A stretch of 64,000 nucleotides of DNA from Macrostomum hystrix (lineage: Eukaryota; Platyhelminthes; Macrostomidae). The stretch is taken from positions 5,255,001-5,319,000 of the forward strand of contig CATNEN010000001.1 in NCBI GenBank assembly GCA_950097015.1. The letters are read 5' to 3'. A program made the translations under genes and the position numbers. Positions 30,933 to 44,094 of the stretch are shown here, one piece after another (position 1 is the first letter of the stretch; each line of letters begins with the position of its first letter). Below the pieces are notes generated by a model. That model did no database searches. It was not told the DNA's origin and was given only the letters and a program-made list of their open reading frames with translations.

Positions 30933-32005
30933 AGACCGAGGGGCTGTTTCAAATACCCAGATTTTTTTATTTTTTCAGTTTCTCTTATAATATTCAACCA
31001 ATCGCCATAAATACCCAAAAAAACTGGCTAATCTTTCGCACTCTATCAAATGAAACAATTTTCTGAATCACAAAACAAAGGCTTCGTCTGGATATTTATC
31101 GACTCTCGTGGCAAAATGCACATTTAGTTAGTTCATTGTAAAGAGTGGAAAATGATTATCAATTTAGTAGACTTTGACGAAAATCGGTCATTCGGTTTGG
31201 GAGCTATCGTGAATTAGACATTGGTCTCTTCCCCTGGGGGATAATAGCGTTTTTTTAAATAGCTATTCAAATTAAAAATTAAAACGATTTTTTCGAAAGT
31301 TTTTTGCATCATTTTATTATGTAATACTTCGTAATGCATTTGTGTATTAAATATCATTTAGTGTTGTGAAATACAAAAGGTAATAACTGAAATAATAATA
31401 TATAAATTAGTCATTCATTCGTAACGGCGCAAATTACAAAAAACAAACTTTGCATGTACGATGTTGATTGATTGACAACAAAGCAACTGATATACTTATT
31501 TTTATGTGTCGAAGAAAAATAATGGTTATAGATAAATTCAGATTAATACAATTAAATTTGTCAATAAGTCGAATAAAAATAGCGTCTTGTAGACAAAAAA
31601 AGTAAACAATTGTATGCTTCCATGCCACTATAGTAATAGTAAATCTAAAACATGAACAAGCGAACCAATCTGTACAGTCAAAATAAAACAACGGAAAACT
31701 ATTCATGCTGAAAAAATAAAATTATTGTATAAAAAAGCAGTATAGCAAGCTCACTTCCTTCACAGAGTTATATAGAATCTTATGAATGACGCGCTATGTA
31801 CTACTGTGAGTATGACGCGCAAAATTCACATCTAATTTACGCAAGACTCACAATCTTAATTTAAATTTTCAAGTAATATGGAACTGAAACAAAATATTGA
31901 TTCTCGGTTGTTAGCTGATGCTAATCTTATGACTTGAAAGTCGCTAAACTTTTTTCTTTCATTGCTTACTCGCTTTCAAGTAGGCAGTGAGGTAACAAAC
32001 AAATT
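30933..32005. other. AT-rich intergenic DNA between the bestrophin genes
   Basis: 3' flank of the second bestrophin gene. A fragment of the dispersed repeat seen at 34143 lies inverted at about 31165-31225. Nothing else is recognisable. Confidence 0.45.
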
Positions 32006-35000
32006 CTACAGGCCAGACGTCAGGGGTTCGAGAGCCGCTGAACGCACTGACGCCGGCGATGCAGCGGCATTGCCGTTGCGTAATAGGCGACCCATCTTGC
32101 GACCCCTGGCCCTGTACTCTTCGTCTTCATCGACTTCATCTTCGTTGCCAGCGCCGTTTGATTGTCTCTGACGCCGGCCGCGGCAGATGTCGATCAAACG
32201 ACTGGTCAACGGCTGCTGGACTAGAAACGGCTGCAGGCTGCTGAGCTCGGCTTCGCCCAACTCGCCAGCTGAGTCGAATTCCAACTCCGCCGCGGCCAGG
32301 TAGTCGAAGAGGCCGTCGTTTTCGCTGCCAGGAGCTCGACGAATCCACTCCATGGACGCCTCGTTGAGGCCCTCGGGAAACAGGCTGGGCAGAGCTTCGG
32401 AACAGCGGGAAGAAATCTGCAGAGGGTTGCAGTTGATTGATTTCTGCTGTATTTTGTACTAGAAACAGAATTGGGAGCTTATCATCAAGTAATCCATTGA
32501 CTAAACAGCAGTACAGTCATTGGAAGTGTTGCGCAATCGTTGCGGCTGTGCCACTCGCTCACCTCTAGATTGTAGTCCAGCATCTCAGAGGTGTGAAAGT
32601 CTTCATCATCATCACCGAAGGGATTCATCACGCACATGGCCACTTTGAGCCAGCCCATGAGAAACAGGAACTGGAAGATGTTTAGAAAGCATATTCAGTG
32701 GCGTCTAGGTTTAATGCGTAGAGCGCAGAGCAATCAACCAATCAATAGTTACCTGGAATACAGTGAAAACCGGAAAGTACATATCGATAACTTCGTCGTG
32801 ATGATCATTACGGCCAGTTGATATTGGGGACACAGTAGAATTGGTCAATTCACCCAACCTAGTGGCAGTCAGGGTTGGATTGACAAATTGTTGGCTGAAC
32901 AATTGCAATAGAAAGTAGCTGTAAACGGCTATGATGACCACCTGAAACAGTGGAGTTTTATGTAGGTTGAGAGTAGATTGGGGCATCATTTTAAACAAGT
33001 TTATTTAGTTGAGTAATTACACAGACTAACCTGCGTGTAGACGAGAGGAATCATGACGTCATTGTAGATGACTAAAGTCTGCATCATGCCTCGAACATCT
33101 TCGATTTCTTCCATCAGTTTAACCATGGATCTGTATAATATGTAGTGATGACGGTAATGTCAGTTAGCAGTAGAAAGACTTGGGGGCTGTTTCAAGGGGG
33201 CGAGTGCGTGAGCGGCTAACGTCGCTGCCTCGCACTCCAAAGGACGCTAGTTCGATTCACCCTTCAAGTCACGATTAATTTCGGGACTTGTTGGGGGGTT
33301 TGGACAGTAGCGACCAGCGGAGGTGCACCATATTTCGTGCAATCAAAGCTTGAAATAATAGCTTCGCTCCTACCTTCTGTGTGCCTGTTCTGCGTTGTGT
33401 GAGTTGTGTGCGTTGGCGCTGGGGCGTGAGACCTTGCGGGGGGTGGCTGGAGGGCGGGTGTACACCGCCGCGCGCTTTCTGGACTTCCGTCGACGCGATT
33501 GGATAAGTGTACACTCATCACCCGGCCCCCCCCCTGAGGACTGATTTCATATCAGCCTTCCGCCCCGGCTTGGTCTGCTATGTGCGTGTGGGGCTGGGGT
33601 GGGGGGCACTGCTGCCTATTCTGGGTGCCTCCTGCCCTCCCCGGCTGGTCTGTGCTGCTGTGTGTGGTGCCTGCTCAGGGGAGGGCGGAACTTTCACGTG
33701 AATCAGTCTTTTTTTTTACAAATAATGCTACAGTGGTAGTAAGTAGTAACAAAATTGCCCCTTACCTTGGATCGCACAGGCCGTGAATCATTGCCTTCTT
33801 GCACAATAGTACGGCCCACTGTAACGGTAGCCAATAGTCTGGCACATACGACCGGTGATACTTGCTAACGAATTCGCTCTCCGTGCGTTGGAACGCTTTG
33901 ATCTCCGTCTCGGTGACCAGTTTGCGAAAATGCTGCCTGACCCTGGGACACCGGTTGATGCTCTCAAGCAGGTAGCGAACTCCGCGCTCGGACTAAACAA
34001 AGAGAAATCGTCCATTTTTGTTGTCATATTGTATCCTAAATTCATGAATGCAAATTTTGACGTTAAACAAACCACAAGTTAATTAATTGTGTCAAATGTT
34101 TCTGTTATACACAAAAACATGATTTTAAGCGCTTTTATTAACAGTAGATAGACCACTTGGGAATTTGAAATGCCCACTGCCTACTTCACGATAGTTCCCA
34201 AACCGAATGACCGATGACCGTGAAAGTCCACCCTATGGATCATAACTTTTTCGCCCATTACGATGAATTAACTTTCAAAGCAGTACGGACGTCATTATCG
34301 TCGAGATATTCAGCGGTTCTTGTAGAAGATCCTGATGACAAGGCCGACTAAGATCATATTTGGTCAATAATCTGAGTCCATCTGTCGTAGGGACATCATT
34401 TCAGGCACCAGTGTCCTCTTCATCGCCCTCTAGAGCATCGAGAGCATCGGCGGCGACCGTCGGGACCTTCGTTGAGATGCCGATCGGGTGCTTCTGTTGA
34501 CGGTCCCCTCGAGTGGAAAATTGTGGCCTATTTTCTGGATTTTCATAGCGATTTTCATGGGATTGTTAAATATTTTAGGAGATACAGAAAAATGTATGTA
34601 TTTGAAATACCCCTACTTGGTCTTTCTACTGTTAAGGACAAGTTTGTTAAATCATAGGGAAAGCAATTAATAACAAGCTTAAATTGCGCACAACATTCGC
34701 GTGTTAAAAGGAAAAACCCTTGCATATTTTAGGTCTCTTTGAAAAGTACGAAGTTTTGAAATTGTCTCGACTCCCACTTATTTTTTTAACTGGCTAAATA
34801 TACTCTCGAGGGTATGATGAGGAGATTAGAGAAATTCGCAACTTAGTGTGTACAGCCAACTATGGTGCCGTCAGTTGATGGTCGAGAAGACACCGAAGGC
34901 TGTTCATATGATGAAGACGCATCTGTCTGATGAAATTTAAACGCTTGGAAAGCTCTGCCGTGATAATATAAATAATTGCAGGAGGGCTGCGGGCAATGGC

Positions 35001-38000
35001 ACATCATTTGGTGACACTAGACCAGCAGCCAGCGAGGAGGCTGCTGGTTTTGCTCGTTTCACTGACTCCTGAGCACACACGCACAGGTGTGTACATCTGC
35101 CCTGACTTTCTCATCGTCAGGCAGTGTACACTCTCACTGCGCCTTTGAAGTTGGCCCTCAAGGCCGTAAATTGCACGACAAGCCTTCTCTCCGCGGCTGC
35201 GCACCAAATGAATGTGGCCTCGCCGCGGAATCGAGCTCAGGGACCTTGGCGCGAGAAGAAACGCGTTAGCCACTCACTACCTTTGTGTAGGATTGAATTT
35301 TAAACTGTCAGTGGTAAAATGCTGTTAAAGAAAAACTAATAATTAACGCGTAGTATAATGCGCATTGCATTTTTTCATTGAAATATCCGGTTATCTGGTT
35401 GTCACCCTTTTCGAGCTGGCGTGCAATTCCGCAGCCATCTGGTTTGTACCGGCCAACCTGTCGAACAAGTAGCGAATCCTCGCCAAAACACCTCGGACGC
35501 CCTTCGGTGTTCGGTGTTTGAAAATATAAATAACAAGCTCAGTACAGGTAAAATATAGATAACTCTATTTAAGTCAGCAGGAAGAATGTGACATTTGAGC
35601 AGATTTCGGAGCACGAAAGATTTGGGGGAGGGAAGGAAGCCCCGGCTCAGGACCTGACGACGCATCGCAAATCAGAGAATCCTGCGATCTTTGTCGTCAA
35701 GGACTAGCGATGCCGAATCGCGTGTCGGCGATAATTTCGCCGGCACGCATGAAGCAAGCAGTGTCTGCCGACGGCTTAGCAAAGGATCACTGATGATGAC
35801 CAGTAGGGGGGGGTTGCACAGGTGGAACTGCGGAGACAAGACTGTCATTTTTTAGGAGAAGCGTGACAGAGGTCGAAGCATTGTCTAGATGAACGCAGCT
35901 TGTGTGTGTGTGAGACCTACCTCTTGACTTGACGAGGTCTAGTTTAAGCGATGAATAAGCAAAGTATAGGCATTTGGCTATAGGCAAATAGGTAATTTCA
36001 GACTGCAGAAGTTGTCGCATTTATTGCAAAAAAGACTAAAAGTAATGTTCATATTCGAGCTGTTTAGTAGCGATGTGTTGCTATAATATATCACTGTTGT
36101 AACCAGATATGCTTGGACACTGTATAATTGAACATGGGAGAGATGAGACACGGAGAGATGAGACACGGGAGAGATGAGACACGGGAGAGACGAGACACGG
36201 GAGAGATGAGACACGGGAGAGACGAGACACGGGAGAGATGAGACACGGGAGAGATGAGACACGGGAGAGATGAGACACGGGAGAGATGAGACACGGGAGA
36301 GACGAGACACGGGAGAGATGAGACACGGAAGAGACGAGACATGGAAGAGATGAGACACGGGAGAGATGAGACACGGGAGAGATGAGACACGGGAGAGATG
36401 AGACACGGGAGAGATGAGACACGGGAGAGACGAGACACGGGAGAGATGAGACACGGAAGAGACGAGACATGGAAGAGATGAGACACGGGAGAGATGAGAC
36501 ACGGGAGAGATGAGACACGGGAGAGATGAGACACGGGAGAGATGAGACATGGGAGAGATGAGACACGGGAGAGATGAGACACGGGAGAGATGAGACACGG
36601 GAGAGATGAGACACGGGAGAGATGAGACACGGGAGAGATGAGACACGGGAGAGATGAGACACGGGAGAGATGAGACACGGGAGAGATGAGACACGGGAGA
36701 GATGAGACACGGGAGAGATGCGGAAAGAAATTGATATCAGATGAATTCTGGGAGTTTCTAATATAGCGAGCTGTTTAGCAAAGCCCCTGAAATCGCATAG
36801 CTGCAGGAGTTCAGAGCTCACAGTGCTTCTCTTGGCTGCCTGTTCCACAGGTTTGGCGTCAGAGAACCGGTGCATGATCTTCTCAGAAATGGAGTGCATG
36901 AGCAGTATCCATCCAAGGTTCAAGTAGCGCATCATGCTCAGCCTGAGTCGCCGCGCGTGCTCAAAATTCTCCCGGGTGCCGGTGAGAATTCCGTAGGATA
37001 GAAACGAGATTCGATTCAGCCAGGGTATGTTGAGGTACATCTGCCACCAGCGACCGATCACGCCTGGAGTTGGGAACAGTTGAGAAAGCTATTATTAGCA
37101 CATTAGGCACACCCCTTAAGATAGCGATTTTCGGGAAGATTATTTGGGAAAATAATTTTGTCTCTTTCCTTCTCAGGAAATGTTCTTTACTCGCTGAATT
37201 ATTTAGGAAAAAGACTGAAGCAACGTGACAGGGAACAGACAGTGGAAAAAAACAAAAACATTCAGTTGTTGGCATCGAACTGACAGACAAGAAAAGAAAT
37301 TAAATTTAGAAAAAGCCACTTGATGAGTAAATACGTAAGAACATAAGTATCCCTGCTTGAAAAGAAAAAAGTAACCTGTTAGACACCATAGAATCAAGTG
37401 TTAGACACCATAGAATCACCTGTTAGACACCATAGAATCAAGTGTTAGACACCATAGAATCAAGTGTTAGACACCATAGAATCACCTGTTAGACACCATA
37501 GAATCAAGTGTTAGACCCATAGAATCAAGTGTTAGACACCATAGAATCAAGTGTTAGACACCATAGAAACAAGTGTTAGACACCATAGAATCAAGTGTTA
37601 GACACCATAGAATCAAGTGTTAGACACCATAGAATCACCTGTTAGACACCATAAAATCACCTGTTAGACACCATAGAATCAAGTGTTAGACCCATAGAAT
37701 CAAGTGTTAGACACCATAGAATCAAGTGTTAGACACCATAGAAACAAGTGTTAGACACCATAGAATCACCTGTTAGACACCATAAAATCACCTGTTAGAC
37801 ACCATAGAATCAAGTGTTAGACCCATAGAATCAAGTGTTAGACACCATAGAATCAAGTGTTAGACACCATAGAAACAAGTGTTAGACACCATAGAATCAA
37901 GTGTTAGACACCATAGAATCAAGTGTTAGACACCATAGAATCACCTGTTAGACACCATAAAATCACCTGTTAGACACCATAGAATCAAGTGTTAGACCCA

Positions 38001-41000
38001 TAGAATCAAGTGTTAGACACCATAGAATCAAGTGTTAGACACCATAGAAACAAGTGTTAGACACCATAGAATCAAGTGTTAGACACCATATAATCACATG
38101 TTAGACAGCATAGAGCTGCATGAAACTACTAAGTTCGCAGGTAATATTTCAGAGTCAAAAATTGCGCAAAAACAGGTAGTAAAGGATCAGTAGATTAATT
38201 AATTCATAAAAGCTTCTCGCCTTGTTTGTAATAAGAAATAGCTGCCTCAGATAGTTATTCTTAAAAATTATTCGCATTTTTTCTGTGTTACCCAGGAAAA
38301 ACAATGACGTTTGTTGGGGTCATGAACAACCCAGGAATTTAGTGGGGTCATGAACAACCCAGGAACTCAGTGGGTTCATGAACAACCCAGGAATTCAGTG
38401 GGTTCACGAACAACCCAGAAATTCAGTGGTTTCATGAACAACCCAGGAATTCAGTGGGTTCATGAACAACCCAGGAATTCAGTGGTTAATGAACAACCCA
38501 GGAACTCAGTGGGTTCATAAACAACCCAGGAACTCAGTGGGTTCATGAACAACCCAGGAACTCAGTGGGTTCATGAACAACCCAGGAATTCAGTGGGTTC
38601 ATGAACAAACCAGGAGTTCAGTGGGTTCATGAACAAACCAGGAATTCAGTGGTTCATGAACAAACCAGGAATTCAGTGGGTTCATGAACAACCCAGGAAT
38701 TCAGTGGTTCATGAACAACCCAGGAATTCAGTGGGTTCATGAACAACCCAGGAACTCAGTGGGTTCATGAACAACCCAGGAATTCAGTGGTTCATGAACA
38801 ACCCAGGAACTCAGTGGGGTCATGAACAACCCAGGAACTCAGTGGTTCATGAACAACCCAGGAATTCAGTGGTTTCATGAACAACCCAGGAATTCAGTGG
38901 GTTCATGAACAACCCAGGAACTCAGTGGGTTCACGAACAACCCAGGAATTCAGTGGTTCATGAACAACCCAGGAATTCAGTGGGTTCATGAACAACCCAG
39001 GAATTCAGTGGTTCATGAACAACCCAGGAATTCAGTGGGTTCATGAACAACCCAGGAATTCAGTGGGGTCATGAACAACCCAGGAATTCAGTGGGTTCAT
39101 GAACAACCCAGGAATTCAGTGGGTTCATGAACAACCCAGGAATTCAGTGGGGTCATGAACAAACCAGAAATTCAGTGGGTTCATGAACAACCCAGGAATT
39201 CAGTGGGTTCATGAACAACCCAGGAATTCAGTGGGTTCATGAACAACCCAGGAATTCAGTGGGGTCATGAACAACCCAGGAACTCAGTGGGGTCATGAAC
39301 AACCCAGGAATTTAGTGGGTTCATGAACAACCCAGGAACTCAGTGGGTTCATGAACAACCCAGGAACTCAGTGGGGTCATGAACAACCCAGGAATTCAGT
39401 GGTTCATGAACAACCCAGGAACTCAGTGGGTTCATGAACAACCCAGGAATTCAGTGGGTTCATGAACAACCCAGGAATTCAGTGGGGTCATGAACAACCC
39501 AGGAACACAGTGGGTTCATGAACAACCCAGGAACTCAGTGGGGTCATGAACAACCCAGGAATTCAGTGGGATCATGAACAACCCAGGAACTCAGTGGGTT
39601 CATGAACAACCCAGGAACTCAGTGGGGTCATGAACAACCCAGGAATTCAGTGGTTCATGAACAACCCAGGAACTCAGTGGGTTCATGAACAACCCAGGAA
39701 TTCAGTGGGTTCATGAACAACCCAGGAATTCAGTGGGGTCATGAACAAACCAGGAATTCAGTGGGTTCATGAACAACCCAGGAATTCAGTGGGTTCATGA
39801 ACAACCCAGGAATTCAGTGGGTTCATGAACAACCCAGGAATTCAGTGGGTTCATGAACAACCCAGGAACTCAGTGGGTTCATGAACAACCCAGGAACTCA
39901 GTGGGGTCATGAACAACCCAGGAATTCAGTGGGTTCATGAACAACCCAGGAACTCAGTGGGTTCATGAACAACCCAGGAACTCAGTGGGGTCATGAACAA
40001 CCCAGGAATTCAGTGGTTCATGAACAACCCAGGAACTCAGTGGGTTCATGAACAACCTAGGAATTCAGTGGGTTCATGAACAACCCAGGAATTCAGTGGG
40101 GTCATGAACAAACCAGGAATTCAGTGGGTTCATGAACAACCCAGGAATTCAGTGGGTTCATGAACAACCCAGGAATTCAGTGGGTTCATGAACAACCCAG
40201 GAATTCAGTGGGGTCATGAACAACCCAGGAACTCAGTGGGTTCATGAACAACCCAGGAACTCAGTGGGGTCATGAACAACCCAGGAATTCAGTGGGTTCA
40301 TGAACAACCCAGGAATTCAGTGGTTCATGAACAACCCAGGAACTCAGTGGGTTCATGAACAACCCAGGAATTCAGTGGGTTCATGAACAACCCAGGAATT
40401 CAGTGGGGTCATGAACAACCCAGGAACTCAGTGGGTTCATGAACAACCCAGGAACTCAGTGGGGTCATGAACAACCCAGGAATTCAGTGGGTTCATGAAC
40501 AACCCAGGAATTCAGTGGGTTCATGAACAACCCTTGTAGTGATTAGCGGCATGAAAAACCCAGGAATTCAGTAAAGGTCACGAACAACCCTGGAATTCAC
40601 TGGGATCCTGCACCCTAGCGCAGTTTTCCATAGCTAAAGGCAAAAGCCTGCATTTGACATTTGAAGGCCGAATTAAATCAAGAAAGTCAGTTTCTGTCAT
40701 ATTGTCACTTGCATTCCTGATCGCTTTGGAATTGCAGTGTCAATAAATTGTAGGCACATCTTTCCAGGAATTTTCGCTAATTAACTCAAGCCCGCATTGT
40801 CGCCAGTCTATTTTTAGCTATTCAAATAAAATTCTGAAGCCGTGGTCTACATGCTGACATCGAGTTGAGATCTATGTGAGTAGGTCTATGTGAGTAGGTC
40901 TTGGCTAAATACGTTCTGGTCAACTTTGCGTGAATACATAGTTTCAATGTTTATAGAAATCAGTTAATTGTCACTATGGAAACTCACCAGCGACAAAGAA

Positions 41001-41249
41001 TCCTAGAATAAATGACAATGGGATCGATTTGTCCATTTCGTTGCAAAATTTCACAACTAATTCAAAAGTTTGCCTACTGTATGGCGACATGAAGCACCTG
41101 TAGCTGATACTAAATGCGTAATATATCAATAGGTAGAAAAATAAATCAGTGTACACCAGTTTGTATAGGCTGCCTTTCCATAGCAACAATATTTTGATGA
41201 AAACGCCGCCCTGACTGCTTGAAATTGTTTCACTATATGAAACGGTCAT
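32006..41249 (-). CDS. best: Bestrophin-type chloride channel A, 7 exons
   Basis: Exons (minus order) 41249-40988, 37063-36822, 33992-33766, 33130-33031, 32941-32753, 32670-32563 and 32416-32006 sum to 1539 nt (512 residues). The start at 41249 (MTVSY) is preferred over an ATG 18 bp upstream because it puts the neck residues at I76, F80 and F84, the numbering known for human BEST1. Other landmarks are [40 protein letters not shown] and NPFGDDDEDF, the calcium clasp with all acidic positions kept. The last exon adds a cytoplasmic tail with an acidic stretch (EDEVDEDEEY) followed by a basic one. Introns 1 and 2 are inflated by arrays and SINEs. The gene is tandem to paralogue B, with the same phase at every intron. 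Confidence 0.92.
33196..33720 (+). repeat. Second type of tRNA-derived SINE in bestrophin A intron 3
   Basis: The head GTGCGTGAGCGGCTAACG (A-box-like) and CTAGTTCGATTCACC (B-box) resemble a tRNA gene. A several-hundred-base unrelated body follows, ending in a T-run (about 33710-33718). The sequence continues well beyond a tRNA and I see no good acceptor stem, so it is a SINE rather than a tRNA gene. Confidence 0.55.
34143..34330 (+). repeat. Dispersed repeat copy in bestrophin A intron 2
   Basis: Contains CACGATAGTTCCCAAACCGA and ATTAACTTTCAAAGCAGT, shared with 21195-21330 and with an inverted fragment at about 31165. Ends undefined. Confidence 0.45.
34978..35285 (-). repeat. tRNA-derived SINE copy (family 1)
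   Basis: Reverse orientation relative to 25311. Shows the AT-rich tail side (TAATTGCAGGAGGGCTGCGG), the body block GACTTTCTCATCGTCAGGCA, and the tRNA-like head at the right end (CGGAATCGAGCTCAGGGACC read on the plus strand). Lies in bestrophin A intron 2. Confidence 0.75.
36131..36720 (+). repeat. Free 16-bp minisatellite array, bestrophin A intron 2
   Basis: About 37 copies of the GAGATGAGACACGGGA unit also carried by the hAT elements, but without CAGGGGTCGG-type ends on either side. It stops about 100 bp from the exon 2 splice donor at 36822. Variants such as GAGACGAGACACGG recur in blocks. Confidence 0.95.
37377..38110. repeat. 22-bp satellite in bestrophin A intron 1
   Basis: About 33 copies of TGTTAGACACCATAGAATCA plus two bases (AG or CC). 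Variants (ATAAAATC, AGACCCATAG with a 2-bp loss, GAAACAAG) recur in the same order, showing a higher-order unit. Confidence 0.96.
38310..40600. repeat. 27/28-bp satellite in bestrophin A intron 1
   Basis: About 80 copies of a unit containing TTCATGAACAACCCAGGAAT followed by TCAGTGGG. Alternating GGGTTC/GGGGTC and AATTC/AACTC variants give longer repeating blocks. It contributes about 2.3 kb to the intron. Confidence 0.96.
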
Positions 41250-41433
41250 GATGTACTCGTAGTTCAATAAAGTCTGATTTGAAAATTTAATATTTATATT
41301 CTAGTGTCAATTTTTTCTGCTCAGAATCGACAGAACTGCTCAATATAGGCGTAGTACTCAAAAGCTGACAGACTAATTTCATTGGCTCAATTTAATTCGC
41401 TGGTCTCAAAATACAATATTTATTTCGACAGCG

Positions 41434-41524
41434 AGAGATTGAGAGAGAAAGAGACGATGTAGAAAGAGAAAGAGAGAGAGAATAGAACAAGAGCGAAGCT
41501 ATTCGCCGCGTTGCCAATGACAAC
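41434..41524 (-). promoter_or_regulatory. X-box and GA/CT tract upstream of bestrophin A
   Basis: GTTGCC-AAT-GACAAC at 41510-41524 fits the RFX X-box consensus with a 3-bp spacer, 261 bp before the start codon. A GA-rich tract (plus strand, about 41434-41488) lies between it and the gene. Function inferred from motif and position. Confidence 0.45.
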
Positions 41525-41966
41525 AAGGACGCCATAAGTCCCTCGCCATTGGCCAATTGCAGTCGACATTTTTTTAACAAAAACATATGAATCGAAACAG
41601 TCCAAGATTTGCCCAATGATAAGGGTAATGATAAGGGTTAGCAGTGAAGCTTTCCTTTGTTGACTAGTCAGGTTGAATCTTGATGCTCAGATATGCGATA
41701 TGAATGCGGGATTTTACAGGAACACAACTTCACATGAGCACAGGAAATTATAATCTATGTTGAGCGAACAAGCTGAATGAGGTTGGAAAATGTTTAAAAA
41801 TTATCTAGAGGCATGTTACGAGCTAAACAGCTTTTACTCGACTGCCGTAGAGAATGCCTTCATAGATGAAATAAAAATGTATAATGTGAAAGTTAAATCA
41901 GTACCATAAAGTGTCCTTTTATGATCCCACTGATATTTATTTGACTTTGAGACCGTCTTTGTGCCT

Positions 41967-41970
41967 GTCA

Positions 41971-42026
<56 letters not shown>

Positions 42027-42039
42027 GTCTGTCTGTCTC

Positions 42040-42098
<59 letters not shown>

Positions 42099-42511
42099 GT
42101 CTGTCTGTCTGTCTCTCTGTCTGTCTGTCTGTCTGTCTCTCTGTCTGTCTGTCTCTCTGTCTGTCTGTCTGTCTCTCTGTCTGTCTGTCTCTCTGTCTGA
42201 CTAAGGGACTGTCTTAGTGTCTTAGTGTCTTAGTGTCTTAGTGTCTGTCTGTCTCTCTGTCTTACTTTTCGACTGTCTTAGTGTCTGTCTGTATTAGTGT
42301 CTGTCTGTCTTAGTGTCTGCCTGTCTGTCTCTCTGTCTTACTTTTCGACTGTTTTAGTGTCTGTCTGTCTTAGTGTCTGTCTGTCTTAGTGTCTGTCTGT
42401 CTCTCTGTCTGTCTGTCTGTCTGTCTCTCTGTCTGACTAGGGGACTGTCTTAGTGTCTTAGTGTCTTAGTGTCTTAGTGTTTTAGTGTCTGTCTGTCTGT
42501 CTGTCTGTCTC

Positions 42512-42546
<35 letters not shown>

Positions 42547-42795
42547 GTCCGTCTGTCTGTCTCTCTGTCTGACTAAGGGACTGTCTTAGTGTCTTAGTGT
42601 CTTAGTGTCTTAGTGTCTGTCTGTCTGCCTGTCTGTCTGTCTGTCTGTCTCTCTGTCTTACTTTTCGACTGTCTTAGTGTCTGTCTGTCTTAGTGTCTGT
42701 CTCTCTGTCTGTCTGTCTGTCTGTCTCTCTGTCTGTCTGTCTGTCTGTCTCTCTGTCTGACTAAAGGACTGTATTGGTGTCTGTCTGTCGGTCTC

Positions 42796-42830
<35 letters not shown>

Positions 42831-42890
42831 GTCTAACTAAAGGACTGTATTGGTGTCTGTCTGTCTCTCTCTGTCTGTCTGTCAGTTTTA
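41967..42890 (+). repeat. GTCT tetranucleotide satellite with TTAGT blocks
   Basis: Mostly GTCT units, broken by recurring blocks with GACTAAGGGACTGTCTTAGT and CTTACTTTTCGACTG. The reverse complement of the same composite occurs at 51978-52640. The long Cys-Leu-Ser-Val frames are repeat artefacts. Confidence 0.97.
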
Positions 42891-44094
42891 GTGACTGTCA
42901 GTCTGTATTTTCGTATTACAACTGAGAATGCCGAATGCGCAATTATCGTATTTCGTATCAAGCATTTGTACGCATCTGAGGCACGGCGGGTGCATTTAAA
43001 CGCGACAAGTAAACTAGCGTAAATAAGGCAGACAAAAACTGCTCCACAGAGAACAATTGACATGCCGTATTTTTTAGACTGCTCACTAATAATAGGGAAG
43101 AACAATGAATAGCTTCTCAGAATATAGGGGATCAGGTGGCAAGTCTTTAACCATTGTGCTGCATCGCTTATAGCTCCTTACCTGCCTGTGCCATATGGTT
43201 ATCGCTGGCTCAGCACAAACTACATGTAAGAAATAATGCAACTGAGACATTGCATGCACTGTCATTTTATTTTTGTTAATATTATTAGAGATATTGTTAG
43301 AACGAGTAATAGCTTCTGCTCTGCGAGAAGACACGTGATACAATCACTATTTTTATCAGCGATATGACTGACTCAAAATTAGTCAATTGAGACTGCTCAA
43401 CCTTACTCAAGTAGGTCAATATAAACAGCAATATATCGGCATGATTTATTTATTTCATTCAATTATTGTAACTGCAAAGATATTCTGCATTAAATGATGC
43501 TCTTAGTGTTTTGCCTGCATTATCTTTCTCACTACTAGCTTGTCAGTCTTGTTTCGCTTTGACATAGTAATCCTGTTAACACGCACACACGCTAAATCTA
43601 AAGCTAGCGAACATTGTAGTACATTCCAGGTAGCTAGAAAAAAACTACAATTTTGCGTGCGTTCAGTTCGGGTAAGAAAATATTTCGCCTAGAAAAATGC
43701 TGCAGGAAAAAATCTTTCTCCAAGTCATTACACTTTGGCTTGGTGAAAAGGGCTAGAATAGAAGCAGAAAAAAATAAATATTCGCTTACACTTCGACCTA
43801 TTCACAGAAAAATCTTTTCTTTATGGTTAGCTGCCTGAATAATTACACCGAATGTCTGAATGCGCTTACTTCTCTAGTGTGTGCTGTAGCTAATTTGTCA
43901 TCTCAAACTCTACAACTGCCAACGAAATTAAAACGAATGAATGCTTTTACTTGAAGGCTAAAAAATTATCTTAATAATTATTAATAAATTACACTAAACA
44001 TACACTAAAATACACTGTCTGAAAAACAAGAGAACAGTGTGTCTGCTTACTTTTTTGTAAATAAGTCGCGTGACTTGCATATATTGGAGTGTTT
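42891..44094. other. Intergenic DNA with a lone 33-bp repeat unit
   Basis: No gene recognised. At 43371-43424 about one and a half copies of the unit that forms the array at 48114 occur alone (GACTGCTCAACCTTACTCAA), about 4.7 kb away from the array. Confidence 0.5.

Noticed and set aside
33200-33270. Functional tRNA gene
   Set aside because: A- and B-box-like motifs are present, but there is no convincing acceptor stem and the similarity continues into a long body; better read as a SINE head.
35402-35665. 87-codon minus frame in bestrophin A intron 2
   Set aside because: No recognisable domain, no matching splice phases, located within an intron between SINE and satellite.
41911-42204. Cys-Leu-Ser-Val rich peptide, also 52192-52725
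   Set aside because: Translation of GTCT/CAGA tetranucleotide repeats.
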